Assembly: GCA_036402155.1 (NCBI GenBank)
Contig: DASWTL010000057.1
Coordinates: 1-7,910 of the forward strand
Length of the DNA: 7,910 nt
Origin: DASWTL01 sp036402155
GTDB taxonomy: Bacteria; Bacteroidota; Bacteroidia; Sphingobacteriales; Sphingobacteriaceae
Direction: 5' to 3'
The notes beneath the pieces were generated by a model. That model was not told the DNA's origin. It made no database searches and saw only the letters and a program-made list of their open reading frames with translations. A program made the translations under genes and the position numbers. Positions 1-6,866 of the stretch are shown here, in pieces (within the stretch, counting starts at the first letter, position 1; every line of letters starts with the position of its first letter).

Positions 1-1
1 G

Positions 2-1189
2 TCTGTACTTGCCGATGAAAAAGTAATCAAGACAATTATTGATACAACTAAAAGTGGGAGATGGAGCCGCATCAATAATCCGGTTAACGGAACCGTTGCC
101 ACTTTTGAAAGAGAATATGCAAAGTTGCTAGGTGCAAAATATTGTGTAGGTACGGGTTCAGGAACTCAGGCTTTAAGCACAAGTGTAGAAGCGCTTGGTA
201 TCGGGCCTGGTGATGAGGTGATTACATCCCCTTATACCGATTTTGGAACAATTTCGTCAATTATCGGAAGCCGGGCACTTGCAGTTATGGCTGATCTTGA
301 TCCCGAATCATATCAATTAGACGCTGCTGATGTAGAGCGAAAGATCAATAAGAATACAAAGGCAATAATGCCCGTTCATATGATGGGTATGCCGGCAGAG
401 ATGGACCGGATTATGGCCATTGCGAAAAAACATAATCTCAAAGTGATTGAAGATGCCTGCCAGGGAAACTTCGCCAGATACCAGGGCAAACAAGTAGGTA
501 CTATCGGTGATTTGGGATGTTTTAGCTTTCAGGCGAGTAAGCAAATTTCATGCGGTGAAGGTGGCGCAGTAATTGGAAACGACGATGCATTGATGGACAG
601 AGTTTATACTGTACAAAATCATGGCACAGACCGTAAAGGTAAAAATGTTACTATCGGGCCAAAATACCGTATGAACGAGTTGGAAGGAGCTCTTTTACTA
701 GGGCAACTGGCGGGCGCACAGGAGCGCTTTGAGCGCAGAAATGAAAACGCCCGGTACCTAAGTGATAACCTCAAAGGCTTTCCGGGGCTGGTTCCTCAAA
801 AGCAATATAAAGGAACAGAAAGCGGAGGCTATTATTTGTATGCCATGAGTTATCATAAAGAACACTTCAATAATGCAGATCGTGCCACATTTTTAAAAGC
901 TATGGCTGCAGAAGGAGTTTCTTTAGGAGCATATATCAAAGGGTTGCACACAGAACCCTGGGTTGAACATATTTTAGGACTCAAAGAATATAAAGCAATG
1001 TACTCCTCCGACCGACTTGCCCAGTATCGTCATGATGCCGGCAACATGCCTAACTGTGATCTTGTAGGTCAGCAAATGGTAGTTCTTAATGGATCAACCC
1101 AACTGCTTGGTACTAAATCAGATATGGACGATGTAATACGTGCAGTTCTGAAGGTTCATGAAAATAGAGATAAGTTAAGTAGTATCTAA
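2..1189 (+). CDS. DegT/DnrJ/EryC1/StrS-family PLP-dependent aminotransferase, 5' truncated
   Basis: The reading frame is open to the left edge, so the start lies upstream; the in-frame TTG at 125 is internal, because the preceding 41 codons (VIKTIIDTTKSGRWSR..., FEREYAKLLGAKY) are normal family sequence. 395 codons are visible, nearly the whole fold-type I core. Family marks are the phosphate-binding GTGSGTQAL (about 149-175), EDACQ with the Asp that contacts the PLP ring nitrogen (about 449-463), and SFQASKQ followed by GEGGA, whose Lys (codon 539-541) should form the Schiff base with PLP. HGTDRKGKN and YRMNELEGALLLGQL are also typical. Members usually transfer an amino group from glutamate or glutamine to a keto-sugar, often nucleotide-linked; a few are sugar dehydratases, but those have His in place of this Lys. 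Substrate and cellular location cannot be told, since any N-terminal signal would lie outside the window. Its neighbours are envelope or secreted proteins and a Gfo/Idh/MocA-fold enzyme, a fold that often partners such aminotransferases in amino-sugar synthesis. Confidence 0.93.
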   Translation, partial: SVLADEKVIKTIIDTTKSGRWSRINNPVNGTVATFEREYAKLLGAKYCVGTGSGTQALSTSVEALGIGPGDEVITSPYTDFGTISSIIGSRALAVMADLDPESYQLDAADVERKINKNTKAIMPVHMMGMPAEMDRIMAIAKKHNLKVIEDACQGNFARYQGKQVGTIGDLGCFSFQASKQISCGEGGAVIGNDDALMDRVYTVQNHGTDRKGKNVTIGPKYRMNELEGALLLGQLAGAQERFERRNENARYLSDNLKGFPGLVPQKQYKGTESGGYYLYAMSYHKEHFNNADRATFLKAMAAEGVSLGAYIKGLHTEPWVEHILGLKEYKAMYSSDRLAQYRHDAGNMPNCDLVGQQMVVLNGSTQLLGTKSDMDDVIRAVLKVHENRDKLSSI

Positions 1190-1282
1190 TTCGCAGAGTC
1201 AATGGGATTATCCTGATGACAAGAAAGCCCTTATAAATTCTGTAAACGTTAAAATTGCTGTTATTTTATCACGATAGTCGTT

Positions 1283-3274
1283 ATGACTAAATATATTTTA
1301 ACCCTACTGGTTTCTGCAATATTGCTGTTTTCAGCATGTAGTCTTAAATCAGACATGCAAAATAAATCATCTGTAAAATCCGATGATAAATTTAAGGATC
1401 TGGGTAACCAAATTATGGAAGGGTCTATCCAGGGAGGAACATTTTATATCGATGAAAAGACGGGAAGAGAATACGCCTATACGGTGTCGAGGGGAAAGCC
1501 CGCACATCTGCTGGGTTATGAACTTAGAACTGGTAAAATCATAGCTGATTTTCCGCTTGAAAAAGAAATCGGCTCATGGGACCTGGAGGTCTCGTCTGAT
1601 GGTTGGTTATATATTGCCGGCAACACCGGTCATGTATATCAACATCGGCCTGGAACTAACCAGGTTACAGATCTTGGAAAGTTTCTAAATGAATCATTGG
1701 TTTTTGATCTGACTACTGGCAAAAAGGGTGAAATTTTTGGAGGTACGTATAATAGCAGCCGGGTTTTTCGATATCATCCCGATGATGGATTTTCGGATGT
1801 GGGTAAGAGCTCAATGGTTGCCGGAGAACAGTATGTCAGAAGCCTGGTCTATCATGCTAGAACTTCTAAATTATATGCAGGTGTTGGGGCTCATGCCAGT
1901 TTGATAGAATTGGATCCCCAAACCGGGACAAAAAAACAAATTCTGCCGGCTGAATTCCGCGAGTTTCCTTTTGTATACAATATGTCATTGGTTAGCGGAT
2001 TAAGTGATGGTGACCGCCTATTTGCATGGCTGCATAGCGGCGATAAGCATCAGACATTAATGTACAACCTGGAAACAGGTAATATTACTCAAAAGTCTGG
2101 CCTGATCCAGGTAAGGTCCATCATTAAGGACTTAAATAATGATACCATTTTTTATATCGAAAGTGGGAAATTGTTCTCAGAAGATATTAAGAACTCAAAT
2201 TCGGCTCCTGATCTGTTGGCTACCTTTCAAGACAGTATGATCGTGGATGCTATGTGGGGGAAAGATAAGAAACTATATTTTCTGAGTTGTAACAGGCGGA
2301 TACTTAACTATGATCCCATTACAAGAGGAAGTTCGGCCACAGATATTGAGATTCCGCCCCAGCCAATAAAAATTAACAGTTTAGTTGCCGGACCAGACGG
2401 CAGAATATGGACTGGTGGATATTTAACAGGAGGGCATGCAGCCTATAATCCCAGAACGGGGAAGATTAAGCAATATCCAGGCATCGACCAGGCTGAAGGT
2501 ATGACAGTTCAGGGTACTAATATTTTTATGGGGATTTATCCGTCCGCAAAAATTTACCAGTATAACACCAAACGGCGTTGGGATCCTGACAATGGAAATC
2601 CCCGGTTGATAAAGCAAATTTTTGGACAGGATCGCCCATATGCGGGGGTAAGTGCGGAAGATGTAGGAAAAATGTTTTTTGGTACCGTTCCGCGATATGG
2701 GACGCTTGGAGGTACATTACTGGAATACAATATCGCTACCGATGAGATGCTCACTTTCCATAATGTAGTTACTGATCAATCGGTTGTGAGTCTGGTTTAC
2801 GCAGGCGGATCCATTTATGGCGGCACTACAGTAAGGGGAGGTATGGGAGTTCCCCCGGCAACGACAGAAGCAAAGCTATTCGGGTGGGATATAGGTGCTA
2901 AAACTAAAAACTTTCAAATCGTTCCTGTGGTCGGCGCCCGCGCTATAACTTGTTTAATTAACGGACCGCAAGGAAACGTCTGGGGAATAGCAGACGGGGT
3001 ACTTTTTATTTTCGATCCGCTTAAGAGAACTATTATTTCTAAAAAAGTTTTATATCCCGTCACTCAGGGCCGGGATGGGGTCTATTATGAAGCCCGTCTT
3101 GCACTTCATCCTTCCGGCATTGTATACGGTGTAGGTGGAGGCAGCCTTTTTCAGATCAATCCTGAAAACATGGAATATCAGGAATTGAAGAAAGGGGCCC
3201 GGTTGCTTACCATGGATAAAAACGGACTGCTTTGTACCGTCATTAACGAGACATTATGGACATACCAACCTTAA
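1283..3274 (+). CDS. Propeller-repeat lipoprotein, function unknown (paralogue of the next gene)
   Basis: This 663-residue protein starts with a lipoprotein signal peptide: MTKY, a hydrophobic stretch, then lipobox LFSAC with Cys19 as the lipidated residue. After a polar linker (about 20-45) the rest is a series of beta-propeller-like repeats of about 35-50 residues, each with a pattern like 'hydrophobic strand - DG/GG turn - IYxGG - LxxYDPxTG'. By eye I count about 14, starting near residues 51, 97, 139, 184, 230, 276, 319, 362, 404, 453, 500, 553, 602 and 640, enough for two seven-bladed propellers. Motifs shared with the downstream protein include GEIFGGTY, AGEQYVRSL, QILP, GPDGRIWTGGYLTGG, YPSAKIYQYN and GQDRP. 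It should sit on the outer membrane; SLKSD after the Cys is only a weak surface-export signal, so the facing side is unclear. No known catalytic motif was recognised. A glycan-binding or carbohydrate-cleaving role is inferred from context only. The ATG at 1283 is chosen because it gives a complete signal peptide; no strong Shine-Dalgarno precedes it, as is usual in Bacteroidota. Confidence 0.9.
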   Translation: MTKYILTLLVSAILLFSACSLKSDMQNKSSVKSDDKFKDLGNQIMEGSIQGGTFYIDEKTGREYAYTVSRGKPAHLLGYELRTGKIIADFPLEKEIGSWDLEVSSDGWLYIAGNTGHVYQHRPGTNQVTDLGKFLNESLVFDLTTGKKGEIFGGTYNSSRVFRYHPDDGFSDVGKSSMVAGEQYVRSLVYHARTSKLYAGVGAHASLIELDPQTGTKKQILPAEFREFPFVYNMSLVSGLSDGDRLFAWLHSGDKHQTLMYNLETGNITQKSGLIQVRSIIKDLNNDTIFYIESGKLFSEDIKNSNSAPDLLATFQDSMIVDAMWGKDKKLYFLSCNRRILNYDPITRGSSATDIEIPPQPIKINSLVAGPDGRIWTGGYLTGGHAAYNPRTGKIKQYPGIDQAEGMTVQGTNIFMGIYPSAKIYQYNTKRRWDPDNGNPRLIKQIFGQDRPYAGVSAEDVGKMFFGTVPRYGTLGGTLLEYNIATDEMLTFHNVVTDQSVVSLVYAGGSIYGGTTVRGGMGVPPATTEAKLFGWDIGAKTKNFQIVPVVGARAITCLINGPQGNVWGIADGVLFIFDPLKRTIISKKVLYPVTQGRDGVYYEARLALHPSGIVYGVGGGSLFQINPENMEYQELKKGARLLTMDKNGLLCTVINETLWTYQP

Positions 3275-3416
3275 CCAAAGCGGTCCGGATGTAGTAAAAT
3301 ATGGAAGGCCAATTAGTACATGCTATAAATCAACCATTTTATAGGCTATTATTCAATAAGTCAGCTAATTAAAGAACATATATGTAACATTTTTACTTCA
3401 TAAAAAATTATAAACC

Positions 3417-6400
3417 ATGAAAAAAATTTACTGTTTTTCCCGCTTTTGTATAGCAATTTTATTGCTATACTCATTATCAGCATTTGTGGCTGATCTTCTT
3501 ATTACTAACCACAGTTTTGAAAGCGGACTGACCGGTTGGACGCAAATGTACCCGACAACAGCTGGTAACGGTTCAATAACTGTTGTTACAGAACAGGCCG
3601 ACGATGGTACTAAAAGCCTTAAGGTTGTAGATAATGATGCCACCAAGAATTTTGGCATGGAAAGTACTAAAATTGCGTGTTCTCCGGGAGGATTATATGC
3701 TGCCTATGCCAGGGTTCGCCTGGTTAGCGGAACTGCGGATCTGTATCTGCGTTTCTGGAACGGGACAACTCTCTTGTCTGGCCCCTCGGTAAGCACGGTA
3801 AGCGGACCATTCAATCAATGGCAGAATATTGCAGCAAGCGGAACGGCGCCGAGTAATGCAACCCATATGTCAGTAATGGTTTATTCAAATGTATCTAATA
3901 TAGGTACGGCATATTGGGACAAGATGTTAATTTCCCGTGAGTTCACTAATTTAGGTGTGCAGGTTTACGATGCATCGCCAAACGGAACAACTTTTGGTAT
4001 TGGTGCAAATGCTCATAAAGCCTATTGCGTGGTGGTTGGGGCCAATAATACTCCTCCTAAAATGGTGGTAATTGACACCAACACAGAGACTGTTTTGCAA
4101 ACCATTAGCTTTCCTTCCGGACCAACCGGAGGGTGGGGTGCTACTACATCCACAACCGGAGATATCTATTTCGGTATGTATTCTAATGGAACACTGTACA
4201 GGCATGTTCCGGGCTCATCTACCTTAACTGTAGCCGGAAGCGCGAATGATGATCAGATTTTTGACCTCGCAGCCGGTACTGGTGGAAGAATATATGGAGG
4301 AACATATAAAGACGCTCTTTTTTTCTCTTATACTCCGGCCACACCTAATGTTCTTACACAGATTAGCACTCGTCCTTTTCTGGCCGGACACGAGTATGTG
4401 AGGACGCTTGCTCATGACGCTGTTAATGGGGTATCTTATTTATCAGCAGGAGTGGAGGGAGGAACTTCTGGAACAGGAATATACCGGTACCACCATGGTC
4501 TGGGGGAAAAAGTTCAAATTTTACCAACAACTGGTTTGGCAGGCATCATGACATATACCGGAGGACGTGTGTTTGCAGGGGTTGGAGCTACATATGTTTT
4601 GAATGTTGTAGCAAATGCAAACGGCTCTCATCAATCAACAACGGTAGTAGATACAATTAATCCAAGAGGGAGAATATCGCCCGCATTAAACGGAAAAGTA
4701 TATTATTTTTTATCCAATGGTTTGTTTAAAGAGTATGATATTGCAACCAAAACCGAAATTGGTGTTGGCGGGGGAATCGGTTATAATACTACGTGCACCA
4801 GATTAGCCTGGCTCAATAATAAATTGGTAGGTATTGTTGCCAAAAATAATTCCACATATGTAATTAAATATGATCCTGCTATCCCCGGAAGTTTAACAGT
4901 TAACCCGGTGAATGGTATTATGAATGCCGGAGCGATAAATGAAGTGCAGGGAGGACCTGACGGCAAAATATATACCAGTGCTTACCTGACCGGCGGTTTA
5001 GGCGTCTATGATCCTATCAGAGGAGACGGTAATGATGCAGCGGTAGAGAATATGTATACACCTATAAACCAAATAGATAGAATGGTGGCTCATGATAGCC
5101 TGTTATATATTGGGTCATATCCAGGGGCGAATCTATACCAGTATAACCCTGCACAGCCATGGGTGCCGGGTACAAATCCAAAGTTTTTGATGGGCGGAGG
5201 AGCTGCTCCTTATTATCAGGATCGTCCGAAGGCTATTGTTGGTGCGAACACCCCAAACGGAAATTTTCTCTTTGCAGGAGCCGCTGCTCAAACCGGCAAG
5301 TTTAACGGCGGCGTCCTGTGGTATAATTTAGCCACACAAGTGGGCGGTGTGCTCACCATAACTAATCAAAGTGCTATATCTATGGCTGTTTATGGAACTC
5401 AGCTCTATGTGGGTACCAGCATCCGGCGGGGATACGCTACCACCCCGAATACTACCTCGTCAAAGGTTGTAGTATATAACATAACATCCGGTGGCTTAGT
5501 TTATGCGCAAACCCTAACCCTGCCTGTAGCCAATTTAGAATCTATTACTAAAATGCTTGTGGTGGGTACGAAAATATGGGGTTTTGCAGATGGCTACATC
5601 TTTGTTCTGAACCCCACTACAAAAGCCTTTGAAGCCTGCGAGCTGAAGTTTCCTGCAATAGACTATGGTGGAAATGGTACATATAGAGATGCTGATATGT
5701 TTATGGTTCCCAAAGATCCCAGCAATGTTTACGGAACTATCGGAGCAATAGGGCCTACCGGTTACCTGGTAAAGATTCCGATAGCAACCAGGACACCTCA
5801 AACAATTATAACCGGGGCAGACAAAGCCGCTTACGACTCATTCGGTACTATTTATTATCATGCCCGTGGAGATAATACCAAGCTGTACCGTTATGCCTTA
5901 ACCGTTACAAGCGGTGCAAAAACTTCAGCAATATCATCAAATGAACCCACCATTACTTCCTTTTCAGGATGTTCGAACACCGGTATTAACCTTGCCGGAA
6001 CTAATTTTTCTGAAACCTCAGCAGTGACCTTTGGGGGGGCGCCAGCAGGATCTTTTACTGTAAACTCACCAACCAGTATCACTGCAATTCCAAACGGAGG
6101 AGCTTCAGGCGAAATAGCGGTTACTACTCCCAACGGAACTGCCAGGATTACAGGGTTTAAGTTCGTGCCAATCCCTCAGATAGAAGGCTCAAATACTTTA
6201 TTTCAGGGTGGAAAAGTTTTATTAACAGCTGCATCAGGGCTTGGGTATCGTTATAAATGGTCTAAAAACGGATTAGAAATTAATGGAGAATCAGCGGCGA
6301 CATATTCAGCAACCACCAGTGGTGCTTACACTGTGGGTATCGTTTCGGATTCTTGTATAGTATCTTCAAAGCCTTTTATCGTGGAAAGCCTGTCAGGTCT

Positions 6401-6680
6401 TCCAATGGATAATAAAACAGCTGAGGAGCATGATATAAATTCCCGCAAATCATTAGCATATCCTAATCCGTTTGAAGATCTGGTAACCTTAAATTTAGGG
6501 AAGAGGGAAAATACGATAGTAGTAATACGAAGTGTGTATGGAAAAATAGTATTCTCTAAAACCTATTCAAATGTTGATGAGAAAGTCTCAATAAATCTCG
6601 CACACCTTGATAAGGGCATGTATCTTGTTAAAGTATCTTCAAATTCTTTTGAGACGGTATATAAAATTTATAAGAAGTAA
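3417..6680 (+). CDS. T9SS-secreted multidomain propeller protein (CBM-like, propellers, IPT/TIG, Ig-like, sorting domain)
   Basis: This 1087-residue protein is built for export. Residues 1-25 are a Sec signal peptide (MKK, then a hydrophobic core; cleavage site uncertain). Residues about 28-174 begin NHSFESGLTGWTQ and end AYWDKMLIS, the layout of a galactose-binding-like (CBM) beta-sandwich. Residues about 193-829 hold roughly 14 propeller repeats, colinear with those of the upstream lipoprotein (GRIYGGTY, AGHEYVRTL, QILP, GPDGKIYTSAYLTGG, YPGANLYQYN, YQDRP, IWGFADGYIFVLNP). Residues about 843-917 form an IPT/TIG domain (PTITSF, LAGTNFSE, VTFGGAPAGSFTVNS, ITVTTP-like end). Residues about 918-990 resemble an Ig-like domain (YKWSKNGLEINGESAATYSA, SGAYTV). 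Residues about 1013-1087 are a type A Por/T9SS sorting domain (AYPNPF, VRSVYGKIV-like strand, LDKGMYLVKV, KIYKK end), removed at the cell surface during secretion. The propeller region probably carries the function and the other modules bind or space. Substrate and activity are unknown; it could be an enzyme or an adhesin/glycan binder. Confidence 0.92.
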   Translation: MKKIYCFSRFCIAILLLYSLSAFVADLLITNHSFESGLTGWTQMYPTTAGNGSITVVTEQADDGTKSLKVVDNDATKNFGMESTKIACSPGGLYAAYARVRLVSGTADLYLRFWNGTTLLSGPSVSTVSGPFNQWQNIAASGTAPSNATHMSVMVYSNVSNIGTAYWDKMLISREFTNLGVQVYDASPNGTTFGIGANAHKAYCVVVGANNTPPKMVVIDTNTETVLQTISFPSGPTGGWGATTSTTGDIYFGMYSNGTLYRHVPGSSTLTVAGSANDDQIFDLAAGTGGRIYGGTYKDALFFSYTPATPNVLTQISTRPFLAGHEYVRTLAHDAVNGVSYLSAGVEGGTSGTGIYRYHHGLGEKVQILPTTGLAGIMTYTGGRVFAGVGATYVLNVVANANGSHQSTTVVDTINPRGRISPALNGKVYYFLSNGLFKEYDIATKTEIGVGGGIGYNTTCTRLAWLNNKLVGIVAKNNSTYVIKYDPAIPGSLTVNPVNGIMNAGAINEVQGGPDGKIYTSAYLTGGLGVYDPIRGDGNDAAVENMYTPINQIDRMVAHDSLLYIGSYPGANLYQYNPAQPWVPGTNPKFLMGGGAAPYYQDRPKAIVGANTPNGNFLFAGAAAQTGKFNGGVLWYNLATQVGGVLTITNQSAISMAVYGTQLYVGTSIRRGYATTPNTTSSKVVVYNITSGGLVYAQTLTLPVANLESITKMLVVGTKIWGFADGYIFVLNPTTKAFEACELKFPAIDYGGNGTYRDADMFMVPKDPSNVYGTIGAIGPTGYLVKIPIATRTPQTIITGADKAAYDSFGTIYYHARGDNTKLYRYALTVTSGAKTSAISSNEPTITSFSGCSNTGINLAGTNFSETSAVTFGGAPAGSFTVNSPTSITAIPNGGASGEIAVTTPNGTARITGFKFVPIPQIEGSNTLFQGGKVLLTAASGLGYRYKWSKNGLEINGESAATYSATTSGAYTVGIVSDSCIVSSKPFIVESLSGLPMDNKTAEEHDINSRKSLAYPNPFEDLVTLNLGKRENTIVVIRSVYGKIVFSKTYSNVDEKVSINLAHLDKGMYLVKVSSNSFETVYKIYKK

Positions 6681-6816
6681 TGGGTACAAGATAGATTCCG
6701 GACTTTAAATACAAAGTTAGTGGTAGAAAACTTTTATAAACCATTGCAGTGCCTGAAAAGTAATCAGCTACCTTACTTAAAAAGAAGAAGTAAATTCTAA
6801 AAAAGATCGAGAGCAA

Positions 6817-6848
6817 TTTGCGTGTACGCGCACATACTTGTATATTTA
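6817..6848 (+). promoter_or_regulatory. Candidate Bacteroidota-type promoter for the GH109-like gene
   Basis: TTTG at 6817-6820 and TATATTTA at 6841-6848 are separated by 20 bp. This fits the Bacteroidota primary-sigma pattern TTTG - about 19-20 bp - TAnnTTTG with one mismatch (final A instead of G). Transcription would start near 6855, giving a leader of only about a dozen bases before the ATG at 6867. An imperfect palindrome overlaps the upstream box and spacer. It is predicted from pattern alone in AT-rich DNA, so a chance match is possible. Confidence 0.35.
6819..6832. repeat. Imperfect 14-bp palindrome, possible operator
   Basis: The sequence TGCGTGTACGCGCA reads as an inverted repeat with a single mismatched pair (T against G at the fifth position from each end). 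It is GC-rich within an otherwise AT-rich spacer and overlaps the candidate -33 box and spacer, a place where a dimeric repressor could block transcription. Function is inference; no regulator gene is in the window. Confidence 0.25.
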
Positions 6849-6866
6849 AGGTTTAAAACTGAATAA

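Noticed and set aside
125..1189. Aminotransferase beginning at the TTG at 125 as a complete 354-residue protein
   Set aside because: The frame is open to the window edge and the upstream codons encode conserved family sequence, so TTG is an internal Leu codon of a truncated gene.
1250..1257. TAAAATTG as a possible -7 box before the lipoprotein gene
   Set aside because: It has a mismatch and there is no TTTG at the required distance upstream, so no promoter is called.
3323..3344. Hairpin with a perfect 7-bp stem (CTATAAA/TTTATAG) and 8-nt loop after the lipoprotein gene
   Set aside because: The stem is almost entirely A-T and no T-run follows, so it is not a convincing rho-independent terminator; AT-rich spacers give such stems by chance.
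3376..3385. 10-bp palindrome ACATATATGT upstream of the T9SS gene
   Set aside because: It is short and AT-rich, with no recognisable promoter boxes beside it; likely by chance.
6713..6778. Two short inverted repeats (AAAGTT/AACTTT at 6713-6734 and AAGTAA/TTACTT at 6758-6778) after the T9SS gene
   Set aside because: Stems of only 6 AT-rich pairs with 9-10 nt loops are too weak to call as terminators, although some transcript end here would be reasonable.
6628..6816. Minus-strand 62-codon open frame spanning the end of the T9SS gene and the spacer
   Set aside because: It overlaps the sorting-domain coding end, has low-complexity AT-rich composition and no recognisable features.
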